Of a stretch of 64,000 nt of DNA, positions 45,556 to 58,600 are shown in pieces. The notes under the pieces are model-generated. The model did no database searches, was not told the DNA's origin, and saw only the letters and a list, made by a program, of their open reading frames with translations. The stretch is from Edaphochlamys debaryana (Eukaryota; Chlorophyta; Chlorophyceae; Chlamydomonadales). The translations under genes were made by a program, and so were the position numbers. Every line of letters begins with the position of its first letter. Position 1 is the first letter of the stretch. The DNA lies in assembly GCA_016858145.1 (NCBI GenBank), contig JAEHOE010000080.1:536565-600564 (forward strand), given 5' to 3'.

Positions 45556-48500
45556 AGATCGAAGCTGTGCTCTCTTGCTGTCGGCTTGTCTGGGCCAGGG
45601 CAGTCTCGCGGCCGTATTGCGTCCCCTTTGGAGGTAGTTGACCTTGTGGGGGTATGGGTAGGCAACGCCCGCCGGGCCGGGCGTGGGCGCCTCCCGGGCT
45701 GTGCCTCTCCCCCTGCGGCTCGCCGCCACGCCCTGCCGGCTGCGAGAGCTGAGGTGGGCTCTTTTGCTGTGGGCTTGTCTGGGTCAGGGCAGTCTCGTGC
45801 TCAAGTTGCATCCCCTTTGGAGGTAGTTGACCTTGTGGGGGTATGGGTAGGCAACGCCCGCCGGGCCGGGCGTGGGCGCCTCCCGGGCTGTGCCTCTCCC
45901 CCTGCGGCTCGCCGCCACGCCCTGCCGGCTGCGAGAGCTGAGGTGGGCTCTTCTGCTGTGGGCTTGTCTGGGTCAGGGCAGTCTCGTGCTCGAGTTGCAT
46001 CCCGTTTGGAGGTGGTCGACCTTGGGGGGGTATGGGTTGGCAACGCCCGCCGGGCCGGGCGTGGGCGCCTCCCGGGCTGTGCCTCTCCCCCTGCGGCTCG
46101 CCGCCACGCCCTGCCGGCTGCGAGAGCTGAGGTGGGCTCTTCTGCTGTGGGCTTGTCTGGGTCAGGGCAGTCTCGTGCTCGAGTTGCATCCCGTTTGGAG
46201 GTAGTTGACCTTGTGGGGGTATGGGTTGGCAACGCCCGCCGGGCCGGGCGTGGGCGCCTCCCGGGCTGTGCCTCTCCCCCTGCGGCTCGCCGCCACGCCC
46301 TGCCGGCTGCGAGAGCTGAGGTGGGCTCTTTTGCTGTGGGCTTGTCTGGGTCAGGGCAGTCTCGTGCTCAAGTTGCATCCCCTTTGGAGGTAGTTGACCT
46401 TGTGGGGGTATGGGTAGGCAACGCCCGCCGGGCCGGGCGTGGGCGCCTCCCGGGCTGTGCCTCTCCCCCTGCGGCTCGCCGCCACGCCCTGCCGGCTGCG
46501 AGAGCTGAGGTGGGCTCTTCTGCTGTGGGCTTGTCTGGGTCAGGGCAGTCTCGTGCTCGAGTTGCATCCCGTTTGGAGGTGGTCGACCTTGGGGGGGTAT
46601 GGGTTGGCAACGCCCGCCGGGCCGGGCGTGGGCGCCTCCCGGGCTGTGCCTCTCCCCCTGCGGCTCGCCGCCACGCCCTGCCGGCTGCGAGAGCTGAGGT
46701 GGGCTCTTCTGCTGTGGGCTTGTCTGGGTCAGGGCAGTCTCGTGCTCGAGTTGCATCCCGTTTGGAGGTGGTCGACCTTGGGGGGGTATGGGTTGGCAAC
46801 GCCCGCCGGGCCGGGCGTGGGCGCCTCCCGGGCTGTGCCTCTCCCCCTGCGGCTCGCCGCCACGCCCTGCCGGCTGCGAGAGCTGAGGTGGGCTCTTCTG
46901 CTGTGGGCTTGTCTGGGTCAGGGCAGTCTCGTGCTCGAGTTGCATCCCGTTTGGAGGTGGTCGACCTTGGGGGGGTATGGGTTGGCAACGCCCGCCGGGC
47001 CGGGCGTGGGCGCCTCCCGGGCTGTGCCTCTCCCCCTGCGGCTCGCCGCCACGCCCTGCCGGCTGCGAGAGCTGAGGTGGGCTCTTCTGCTGTGGGCTTG
47101 TCTGGGTCAGGGCAGTCTCGTGCTCGAGTTGCATCCCGTTTGGAGGTGGTCGACCTTGGGGGGGTATGGGTTGGCAACGCCCGCCGGGCCGGGCGTGGGC
47201 GCCTCCCGGGCTGTGCCTCTCCCCCTGCGGCTCGCCGCCACGCCCTGCCGGCTGCGAGAGCTGAGGTGGGCTCTTCTGCTGTGGGCTTGTCTGGGTCAGG
47301 GCAGTCTCGTGCTCGAGTTGCATCCCGTTTGGAGGTAGTTGACCTTGTGGGGGTATGGGTAGGCAACGCCCGCCGGGCCGGGCGTGGGCGCCTCCCGGGC
47401 TGTGCCTCTCCCCCTGCGGCTCGCCGCCACGCCCTGCCGGCTGCGAGAGCTGAGGTGGGCTCTTTTGCTGTGGGCTTGTCTGGGTCAGGGCAGTCTCGTG
47501 CTCAAGTTGCATCCCCTTTGGAGGTAGTTGACCTTGTGGGGGTATGGGTAGGCAACGCCCGCCGGGCCGGGCGTGGGCGCCTCCCGGGCTGTGCCTCTCC
47601 CCCTGCGGCTCGCCGCCACGCCCTGCCGGCTGCGAGAGCTGAGGTGGGCTCTTCTGCTGTGGGCTTGTCTGGGTCAGGGCAGTCTCGTGCTCGAGTTGCA
47701 TCCCGTTTGGAGGTGGTCGACCTTGGGGGGGGTATGGGTTGGCAACGCCCGCCGGGCCGGGCGTGGGCGCCTCCCGGGCTGTGCCTCTCCCCCTGCGGCT
47801 CGCCGCCACGCCCTGCCGGCTGCGAGAGCTGAGGTGGGCTCTTCTGCTGTGGGCTTGTCTGGGTCAGGGCAGTCTCGTGCTCGAGTTGCATCCCGTTTGG
47901 AGGTGGTCGACCTTGGGGGGGTATGGGTTGGCAACGCCCGCCGGGCCGGGCGTGGGCGCCTCCCGGGCTGTGCCTCTCCCCCTGCGGCTCGCCGCCACGC
48001 CCTGCCGGCTGCGAGAGCTGAGGTGGGCTCTTCTGCTGTGGGCTTGTCTGGGTCAGGGCAGTCTCGTGCTCGAGTTGCATCCCGTTTGGAGGTGGTCGAC
48101 CTTGGGGGGGTATGGGTTGGCAACGCCCGCCGGGCCGGGCGTGGGCGCCTCCCGGGCTGTGCCTCTCCCCCTGCGGCTCGCCGCCACGCCCTGCCGGCTG
48201 CGAGAGCTGAGGTGGGCTCTTTTGCTGTGGGCTTGTCTGAGTCAGGGCAGTCTCGTGCTCGAGTTGCATCCCGTTTGGAGGTGGTCGACCTTGGGGGGGG
48301 TATCGGTTGGCAACGCCCGCCGGGCCGGGCGTGGGCGCCTCCCGGGCTGTGCCTCTCCCCCTGCGGCTCGCCGCCACGCCCTGCCGGCTGCGAGAGCTGA
48401 GGTGGGCTCTTCTGCTGTGGGCTTGTCTGGGTCAGGGCAGTCTCGTGCTCGAGTTGCATCCCGTTTGGAGGTGGTCGACCTTGGGGGGGGTATGGGTTGG

Positions 48501-49310
48501 CAACGCCCGCCGGGCCGGGCGTGGGCGCCTCCCGGGCTGTGCCTCTCCCCCTGCGGCTCGCCGCCACGCCCTGCCGGCTGCGAGAGCTGAGGTGGGCTCT
48601 TCTGCTGTGGGCTTGTCTGGGTCAGGGCAGTCTCGTGCTCGAGTTGCATCCCGTTTGGAGGTGGTCGACCTTGGGGGGGTATGGGTTGGCAACGCCCGCC
48701 GGGCCGGGCGTGGGCGCCTCCCGGGCTGTGCCTCTCCCCCTGCGGCTCGCCGCCACGCCCTGCCGGCTGCGAGAGCTGAGGTGGGCTCTTCTGCTGTGGG
48801 CTTGTCTGGGTCAGGGCAGTCTCGTGCTCGAGTTGCATCCCGTTTGGAGGTGGTCGACCTTGGGGGGGTATGGGTTGGCAACGCCCGCCGGGCCGGGCGT
48901 GGGCGCCTCCCGGGCTGTGCCTCTCCCCCTGCGGCTCGCCGCCACGCCCTGCCGGCTGCGAGAGCTGAGGTGGGCTCTTTTGCTGTGGGCTTGTCTGAGT
49001 CAGGGCAGTCTCGTGCTCGAGTTGCATCCCGTTTGGAGGTGGTCGACCTTGGGGGGGTATCGGTTGGCAACGCCCGCCGGGCCGGGCGTGGGCGCCTCCC
49101 GGGCTGTGCCTCTCCCCCTGCGGCTCGCCGCCACGCCCTGCCGGCTGCGAGAGCTGAGGTGGGCTCTTCTGCTGTGGGCTTGTCTGGGCCAGGGCAGTCT
49201 CGTGCTCGAGTTGCATCCCGTTTGGAGGTGGTTGACCTTGGGGGGGTATGGGTTGGCAACGCCCGCCGGGCCGGGCGTGGGGGCCTCCCAAGCTGTGCTC
49301 CTATCCTGGT
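45555..49310. repeat. 189-bp satellite, about 20 monomers
   Basis: The anchor GGCAACGCCCGCCGGGCCGG recurs at 45661, 45850, 46039, 46228 and so on to about 49258, a period of 189 bp. Occasional 190-bp units have one extra G in a G-run (for example near 47727, 48292 and 48483). Two main monomer classes differ at linked sites: TAGTTGACCTTGTGG with CTCAAG, and GGTCGACCTTGGGG with CTCGAG. The first class appears at units 1, 4 and 10, each followed by a mixed unit and then runs of the second class, a variable-length higher-order pattern. Because 189 is a multiple of 3 and the monomer is stop-poor, frames stay open on both strands; I do not call these genes. Confidence 0.95.
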
Positions 49311-52300
49311 GTACTTTTAACATTCCACGCGGTCACTGGGATGTTGGGAGCAGCGCTGGTCAGGTGGTGGCGTGGAAGGGTGGGATGTGTGGTTGGGATG
49401 GGGTGGTCAGGGTAGGGACCCCTACTGAACTCGGTCAGAACGGCTCTGGCATTGAACTCCCACCACATCCGGTCGAGTCCTTTCGCCAGTAGGGACCCTA
49501 GACATGCCCAAGCACTGGGGCAGAAGGTTGGGAGCAGCGCTGGTCAGGTGGTGGCGTGGAAGGGTGGGATGTGTGGTTGGGATGGGGTGGTCAGGGTAGG
49601 GACCCCTACTGAACTCGGTCAGAACGGCTCTTGCATTGAACTCCCACCACATCCGGTCGAGTCCTTTCGCCAGTAGGGACCCTAGACATGCCCAAGCACT
49701 GGGGCAGAAGCTTGGGAGCAGCGCTGGTCAGGTGGTGGCGTGGAAGGGTGGGATGTGTGGTTGGGATGGGGTGGTCAGGGTAGGGACCCCCACTGAACTC
49801 GGCCAGAACGGCTCTTGTATTGCACGCGCACCACATCCGGTCAAGTCCTTTCGCCAGTAGGGACCCTAGACATGCCCAAGCACTGGGGCAGAAGCTTGGG
49901 AGCAGCGCTGGTCAGGTGGTGGCGTGGAAGGGTGGGATGTGTGGTTGGGACAGGGCCGCCAGGGAGTGGAACCCCACTGAACTCGGCCAGAACGGCTCTT
50001 GCATTGTACGCCCACCACATTCGGTCGAGTCCTTTCGCCAGTAGGGACCCTAGACATGCCCAAGCACTGGGGCAGAAGGTTGGGAGCAGCGCTGGTCAGG
50101 TGGTGGCGTGGAAGGGTGGGATGTGTGGTTGGGATGGGGTGGTCAGGGTAGGGACCCCTACTGAACTCGGTCAGAACGGCTCTTGCATTGAACTCCCACC
50201 ACATCCGGTCGAGTCCTTTCGCCAGTAGGGACCCTAGACATGCCCAAGCACTGGGGCAGAAGCTTGGGAGCAGCGCTGGTCAGGTGGTGGCGTGGAAGGG
50301 TGGGATGTGTGGTTGGGATGGGGTGGTCAGGGTAGGGACCCCTACTGAACTCGGTCAGAACGGCTCTTGCATTGAACTCCCACCACATCCGGTCGATTCC
50401 TTTCGCCAGTAGGGACCCTAGACATGCCCAAGCACTGGGGCAGAAGCTTGGGAGCAGCGCTGGTCAGGTGGTGGCGTGGAAGGGTGGGATGTGTGGTTGG
50501 GATGGGGTGGTCAGGGTAGGGACCCCCACTGAACTCGGCCAGAACGGCTCTTGTATTGCACGCGCACCACATCCGGTCAAGTCCTTTCGCCAGTAGGGAC
50601 CCTAGACATGCCCAAGCACTGGGGCAGAAGCTTGGGAGCAGCGCTGGTCAGGTGGTGGCGTGGAAGGGTGGGATGTGTGGTTGGGACAGGGCCGCCAGGG
50701 AGTGGAACCCCACTGAACTCGGCCAGAACGGCTCTTGTATTGCACGCGCACCACATCCGGTCAAGTCCTTTCGCCAGTAGGGACCCTAGACATGCCCAAG
50801 CACTGGGGCAGAAGCTTGGGAGCAGCGCTGGTCAGGTGGTGGCGTGGAAGGGTGGGATGTGTGGTTGGGATGGGGTGGTCAGGGTAGGGACCCCTACTGA
50901 ACTCGGTCAGAACGGCTCTTGCATTGAACTCCCACCACATCCGGTCGAGTCCTTTCGCCAGTAGGGACCCTAGACATGCCCAAGCACTGGGGCAGAAGCT
51001 TGGGAGCAGCGCTGGTCAGGTGGTGGCGTGGAAGGGTGGGATGTGTGGTTGGGATGGGGGTGGTCAGGGTAGGGACCCCTACTGAACTCGGTCAGAACGG
51101 CTCTTGCATTGAACTCCCACCACATCCGGTCAAGTCCTTTCGCCAGTAGGGACCCTGGACATGCCCAAGCACTGGGGCAGAAGCTTGGGAGCAGCGCTGG
51201 TCAGGTGGTGGCGTGGAAGGGTGGGATGTGTGGTTGGGATGGGGTGGTCAGGGTAGGGACCCCTACTGAACTCGGTCAGAACGGCTCTGGCATTGAACTC
51301 CCACCACATCCGGTCGAGTCCTTTCGCCAGTAGGGACCCTGGACATGCCCAAGCACTGGGGCAGAAGCTTGGGAGCAGCGCTGGTCAGGTGGTGGCGTGG
51401 AAGGGTGGGATGTGTGGTTGGGATGGGGTGGTCAGGGTAGGGACCCCTACTGAACTCGGTCAGAACGGCTCTTGCATTGAACTCCCACCACATCCGGTCA
51501 AGTCCTTTCGCCAGTAGGGACCCTAGACATGCCCAAGCACTGGGGCAGAAGCTTGGGAGCAGCGCTGGTCAGGTGGTGGCGTGGAAGGGTGGGATGTGTG
51601 GTTGGGATGGGGTGGTCAGGGTAGGGACCCCCACTGAACTCGGCCAGAACGGCTCTTGTATTGCACGCGCACCACATCCGGTCAAGTCCTTTCGCCAGTA
51701 GGGACCCTAGACATGCCCAAGCACTGGGGCAGAAGCTTGGGAGCAGCGCTGGTCAGGTGGTGGCGTGGAAGGGTGGGATGTGTGGTTGGGACAGGGCCGC
51801 CAGGGAGTGGAACCCCACTGAACTCGGCCAGAACGGCTCTTGCATTGTACGCCCATCACATTCGGTCGAGTCCTTTCGCCAGTAGGGACCCTAGACATGC
51901 CCAAGCACTGGGGCAGAAGCTTGGGAGCAGCGCTGGTCAGGTGGTGGCGTGGAAGGGTGGGATGTGTGGTTGGGATGGGGTGGTCAGGGTAGGGACCCCC
52001 ACTGAACTCGGCCAGAACGGCTCTTGCATTGTACGCCCACCACATCCGGTCAAGTCCTTTCGCCAGTAGGGACCCTAGACATGCCCAAGCACTGGGGCAG
52101 AAGCTTGGGAGCAGCGCTGGTCAGGTGGTGGCGTGGAAGGGTGGGATGTGTGGTTGGGATGGGGTGGTCAGGGTAGGGACCCCTACTGAACTCGGTCAGA
52201 ACGGCTCTTGCATTGAACTCCCACCACATCCGGTCGAGTCCTTTCGCCAGTAGGGACCCTAGACATGCCCAAGCACTGGGGCAGAAGCTTGGGAGCAGCG

Positions 52301-52864
52301 CTGGTCAGGTGGTGGCGTGGAAGGGTGGGATGTGTGGTTGGGACAGGGCCGCCAGGGAGTGGAACCCCACTGAACTCGGCCAGAACGGCTCTTGCATTGT
52401 ACGCCCACCACATTCGGTCGAGTCCTTTCGCCAGTAGGGACCCTAGACATGCCCAAGCACTGGGGCAGAAGGTTGGGAGCAGCGCTGGTCAGGTGGTGGC
52501 GTGGAAGGGTGGGATGTGTGGTTGGGATGGGGTGGTCAGGGTAGGGACCCCCACTGAACTCGGCCAGAACGGCTCTTGTATTGCACGCGCACCACATCCG
52601 GTCAAGTCCTTTCGCCAGTAGGGACCCTAGACATGCCCAAGCACTGGGGCAGAAGCTTGGGAGCAGCGCTGGTCAGGTGGTGGCGTGGAAGGGTGGGATG
52701 TGTGGTTGGGATGGGGTGGTCAGGGTAGGGACCCCTACTGAACTCGGTCAGAACGGCTCTTGCATTGAACTCCCACCACATCCGGTCGAGTCCTTTCGCC
52801 AGTAGGGACCCTAGACATGCCCAAGCACTGGGGCAGAAGCTTGGGAGCAGCGCTGGTCAGGTGG

Positions 52865-54700
52865 TGGCGTGGAAGGGTGGGATGTGTGGTTGGGATGGGG
52901 TGGTCAGGGTAGGGACCCCTACTGAACTCGGTCAGAACGGCTCTGGCATTGAACTCCCACCACATCCGGTCGAGTCCTTTCGCCAGTAGGGACCCTAGAC
53001 ATGCCCAAGCACTGGGGCAGAAGCTTGGGAGCAGCGCTGGTCAGGTGGTGGCGTGGAAGGGTGGGATGTGTGGTTGGGATGGGGTGGTCAGGGTAGGGAC
53101 CCCCACTGAACTCGGCCAGAACGGCTCTTGTATTGCACGCGCACCACATCCGGTCAAGTCCTTTCGCCAGTAGGGACCCTAGACATGCCCAAGCACTGGG
53201 GCAGAAGCTTGGGAGCAGCGCTGGTCAGGTGGTGGCGTGGAAGGGTGGGATGTGTGGTTGGGACAGGGCCGCCAGGGAGTGGAACCCCACTGAACTCGGC
53301 CAGAACGGCTCTTGTATTGCACGCGCACCACATCCGGTCAAGTCCTTTCGCCAGTAGGGACCCTAGACATGCCCAAGCACTGGGGCAGAAGCTTGGGAGC
53401 AGCGCTGGTCAGGTGGTGGCGTGGAAGGGTGGGATGTGTGGTTGGGACAGGGCCGCCAGGGAGTGGAACCCCACTGAACTCGGCCAGAACGGCTCTTGCA
53501 TTGTACGCCCACCACATTCGGTCGAGTCCTTTCGCCAGTAGGGACCCTAGACATGCCCAAGCACTGGGGCAGAAGCTTGGGAGCAGCGCTGGTCAGGTGG
53601 TGGCGTGGAAGGGTGGGATGTGTGGTTGGGATGGGGTGGTCAGGGTAGGGACCCCTACTGAACTCGGTCAGAACGGCTCTTGCATTGAACTCCCACCACA
53701 TCCGGTCGAGTCCTTTCGCCAGTAGGGACCCTAGACATGCCCAAGCACTGGGGCAGAAGCTTGGGAGCAGCGCTGGTCAGGTGGTGGCGTGGAAGGGTGG
53801 GATGTGTGGTTGGGATGGGGTGGTCAGGGTAGGGACCCCTACTGAACTCGGTCAGAACGGCTCTGGCATTGAACTCCCACCACATCCGGTCGAGTCCTTT
53901 CGCCAGTAGGGACCCTAGACATGCCCAAGCACTGGGGCAGAAGCTTGGGAGCAGCGCTGGTCAGGTGGTGGCGTGGAAGGGTGGGATGTGTGGTTGGGAT
54001 GGGGTGGTCAGGGTAGGGACCCCCACTGAACTCGGCCAGAACGGCTCTTGTATTGCACGCGCACCACATCCGGTCAAGTCCTTTCGCCAGTAGGGACCCT
54101 AGACATGCCCAAGCACTGGGGCAGAAGCTTGGGAGCAGCGCTGGTCAGGTGGTGGCGTGGAAGGGTGGGATGTGTGGTTGGGACAGGGCCGCCAGGAAGT
54201 GGAACCCCACTGAACTCGGCCAGAACGGCTCTTGTATTGCACGCGCACCACATCCGGTCAAGTCCTTTCGCCAGTAGGGACCCTAGACATGCCCAAGCAC
54301 TGGGGCAGAAGCTTGGGAGCAGCGCTGGTCAGGTGGTGGCGTGGAAGGGTGGGATGTGTGGTTGGGACAGGGCCGCCAGGGAGTGGAACCCCACTGAACT
54401 CGGCCAGAACGGCTCTTGCATTGTACGCCCACCACATTCGGTCGAGTACTTTCGCCAGTAGGGACCCTAGACATGCCCAAGCACTGGGGCAGAAGCTTGG
54501 GAGCAGCGCTGGTCAGGTGGTGGCGTGGAAGGGTGGGATGTGTGGTTGGGATGGGGTGGTCAGGGTAGGGACCCCTACTGAACTCGGTCAGAACGGCTCT
54601 TGCATTTAACTCCCACCACATCCGGTCGAGTCCTTTCGCCAGTAGGGACCCTAGACATGCCCAAGCACTGGGGCAGAAGCTTGGGAGCAGCGCTGGTCAG
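52865..54700. repeat. Five-monomer (920-bp) higher-order repeat
   Basis: Monomer order A'-B-C'-C-A occurs twice in succession (diagnostic sites near 52945, 53129, 53313, 53497, 53681, then 53865, 54049, 54233, 54417, 54601). Corresponding monomers 920 bp apart are nearly identical, closer than neighbouring monomers. Confidence 0.85.
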
Positions 54701-55639
54701 GTGGTGGCGTGGAAGGGTGGGATGTGTGGTTGGGATGGGGTGGTCAGGGTAGGGACCCCCACTGAACTCGGCCAGAACGGCTCTTGTATTGCACGCGCAC
54801 CACATCCGGTCAAGTCCTTTCGCCAGTAGGGACCCTAGACATGCCCAAGCACTGGGGCAGAAGCTTGGGAGCAGCGCTGGTCAGGTGGTGGCGTGGAAGG
54901 GTGGGATGTGTGGTTGGGATGGGGTGGTCAGGGTAGGGACCCCCACTGAACTCGGCCAGAACGGCTCTTGTATTGCACGCGCACCACATCCGGTCAAGTC
55001 CTTTCGCCAGTAGGGACCCTAGACATGCCCAAGCACTGGGGCAGAAGCTTGGGAGCAGCGCTGGTCAGGTGGTGGCGTGGAAGGGTGGGATGTGTGGTTG
55101 GGATGGGGTGGTCAGGGTAGGGACCCCTACTGAACTCGGTCAGAACGGCTCTTGCATTGAACTCCCACCACATCCGGTCAAGTCCTTTCGCCAGTAGGGA
55201 CCCTAGACATGCCCAAGCACTGGGGCAGAAGCTTGGGAGCAGCGCTGGTCAGGTGGTGGCGTGGAAGGGTGGGATGTGTGGTTGGGATGGGGTGGTCAGG
55301 GTAGGGACCCCCACTGAACTCGGCCAGAACGGCTCTTGTATTGCACGCGCACCACATTCGGTCAAGTCCTTTCGCCAGTAGGGACCCTAGACATGCCCAA
55401 GCACTGGGGCAGAAGCTTGGGAGCAGCGCTGGTCAGGTGGTGGCGTGGAAGGGTGGGATGTGTGGTTGGAACAGGGCCGCCAGGGAGTGGAACCCCACTG
55501 AACTCGGCCAGAACGGCTCTTGCATTGTACGCCCACCACATTCGGTCGAGTCCTTTCGCCAGTAGGGACCCTGGACATGCCCAAGCACTGGGGCAGAAGC
55601 TTGGGAGCAGCGCTGGTCAGGTGGTGGCGTGGAAGGGTG

Positions 55640-58600
55640 GGATGTGTGGTTGGGATGGGGTGGTCAGGGTAGGGACCCCCACTGAACTCGGCCAGAACGG
55701 CTCTTGTATTGCACGCGCACCACATCCGGTCAAGTCCTTTCGCCAGTAGGGACCCTAGACATGCCCAAGCACTGGGGCAGAAGCTTGGGAGCAGCGCTGG
55801 TCAGGTGGTGGCGTGGAAGGGTGGGATGTGTGGTTGGGATGGGGTGGTCAGGGTAGGGACCCCTACTGAACTCGGTCAGAACGGCTCTGGCATTATACTC
55901 CCACCACATCCGGTCAAGTCCTTTCGCCAGTAGGGACCCTAGACATGCCCAAGCACTGGGGCAGAAGCTTGGGAGCAGCGCTGGTCAGGTGGTGGCGTGG
56001 AAGGGTGGGATGTGTGGTTGGGATGGGGTGGTCAGGGTAGGGACCCCCACTGAACTCGGCCAGAACGGCTCTTGTATTGCACGCGCACCACATCCGGTCA
56101 AGTCCTTTCGCCAGTAGGGACCCTAGACATGCCCAAGCACTGGGGCAGAAGCTTGGGAGCAGCGCTGGTCAGGTGGTGGCGTGGAAGGGTGGGATGTGTG
56201 GTTGGGATGGGGTGGTCAGGGTAGGGACCCCCACTGAACTCGGCCAGAACGGCTCTTGTATTGCACGCGCACCACATCCGGTCAAGTCCTTTCGCCAGTA
56301 GGGACCCTAGACATGCCCAAGCACTGGGGCAGAAGCTTGGGAGCAGCGCTGGTCAGGTGGTGGCGTGGAAGGGTGGGATGTGTGGTTGGGACAGGGCCGC
56401 CAGGGAGTGGAACCCCACTGAACTCGGCCAGAACGGCTCTTGTATTGCACGCGCACCACATCCGGTCAAGTCCTTTCGCCAGTAGGGACCCTAGACATGC
56501 CCAAGCACTGGGGCAGAAGCTTGGGAGCAGCGCTGGTCAGGTGGTGGCGTGGAAGGGTGGGATGTGTGGTTGGGATGGGGTGGTCAGGGTAGGGACCCCT
56601 ACTGAACTCGGTCAGAACGGCTCTTGCATTGAACTCCCACCACATCCGGTCGAGTCCTTTCGCCAGTAGGGACCCTAGACATGCCCAAGCACTGGGGCAG
56701 AAGCTTGGGAGCAGCGCTGGTCAGGTGGTGGCGTGGAAGGGTGGGATGTGTGGTTGGGATGGGGTGGTCAGGGTAGGGACCCCTACTGAACTCGGTCAGA
56801 ACGGCTCTGGCATTGAACTCCCACCACATCCGGTCGAGTCCTTTCGCCAGTAGGGACCCTGGACATGCCCAAGCACTGGGGCAGAAGCTTGGGAGCAGCG
56901 CTGGTCAGGTGGTGGCGTGGAAGGGTGGGATGTGTGGTTGGGATGGGGTGGTCAGGGTAGGGACCCCCACTGAACTCGGTCAGAACGGCTCTTGCATTGA
57001 ACTCCCACCACATCCGGTCGAGTCCTTTCGCCAGTAGGGACCCTAGACATGCCCAAGCACTGGGGCAGAAGCTTGGGAGCAGCGCTGGTCAGGTGGTGGC
57101 GTGGAAGGGTGGGATGTGTGGTTGGGATGGGGTGGTCAGGGTAGGGACCCCCACTGAACTCGGCCAGAACGGCTCTTGTATTGCACGCGCACCACATCCG
57201 GTCAAGTCCTTTCGCCAGTAGGGACCCTAGACATGCCCAAGCACTGGGGCAGAAGCTTGGGAGCAGCGCTGGTCAGGTGGTGGCGTGGAAGGGTGGGATG
57301 TGTGGTTGGGATGGGGTGGTCAGGGTAGGGACCCCTACTGAACTCGGTCAGAACGGCTCTGGCATTATACTCCCACCACATCCGGTCAAGTCCTTTCGCC
57401 AGTAGGGACCCTAGACATGCCCAAGCACTGGGGCAGAAGCTTGGGAGCAGCGCTGGTCAGGTGGTGGCGTGGAAGGGTGGGATGTGTGGTTGGGATGGGG
57501 TGGTCAGGGTAGGGACCCCCACTGAACTCGGCCAGAACGGCTCTTGTATTGCACGCGCACCACATCCGGTCAAGTCCTTTCGCCAGTAGGGACCCTAGAC
57601 ATGCCCAAGCACTGGGGCAGAAGCTTGGGAGCAGCGCTGGTCAGGTGGTGGCGTGGAAGGGTGGGATGTGTGGTTGGGATGGGGTGGTCAGGGTAGGGAC
57701 CCCCACTGAACTCGGCCAGAACGGCTCTTGTATTGCACGCGCACCACATCCGGTCAAGTCCTTTCGCCAGTAGGGACCCTAGACATGCCCAAGCACTGGG
57801 GCAGAAGCTTGGGAGCAGCGCTGGTCAGGTGGTGGCGTGGAAGGGTGGGATGTGTGGTTGGGACAGGGCCGCCAGGGAGTGGAACCCCACTGAACTCGGC
57901 CAGAACGGCTCTTGCATTGTACGCCCATCACATTCGGTCGAGTCCTTTTGCCAGTAGGGACCCTAGACATGCCCAAGCACTGGGGCAGAAGCTTGGGAGC
58001 AGCGCTGGTCAGGTGGTGGCGTGGAAGGGTGGGATGTGTGGTTGGGATGGGGTGGTCAGGGTAGGGACCCCTACTGAACTCGGTCAGAACGGCTCTTGCA
58101 TTGAACTCCCACCACATCCGGTCGAGTCCTTTCGCCAGTAGGGACCCTAGACATGCCCAAGCACTGGGGCAGAAGCTTGGGAGCAGCGCTGGTCAGGTGG
58201 TGGCGTGGAAGGGTGGGATGTGTGGTTGGGATGGGGTGGTCAGGGTAGGGACCCCCACTGAACTCGGTCAGAACGGCTCTTGCATTGAACTCCCACCACA
58301 TCCGGTCGAGTCCTTTCGCCAGTAGGGACCCTAGACATGCCCAAGCACTGGGGCAGAAGCTTGGGAGCAGCGCTGGTCAGGTGGTGGCGTGGAAGGGTGG
58401 GATGTGTGGTTGGGATGGGGTGGTCAGGGTAGGGACCCCCACTGAACTCGGCCAGAACGGCTCTTGTATTGCACGCGCACCACATCCGGTCAAGTCCTTT
58501 CGCCAGTAGGGACCCTAGACATGCCCAAGCACTGGGGCAGAAGCTTGGGAGCAGCGCTGGTCAGGTGGTGGCGTGGAAGGGTGGGATGTGTGGTTGGGAT

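Noticed and set aside
45286..47832. 848-codon plus-strand and 799-codon minus-strand open frames
   Set aside because: They are a consequence of a stop-poor 189-bp repeat whose period is a multiple of three. Both strands are equally open and frames break where a G-run changes length. Not called as genes.
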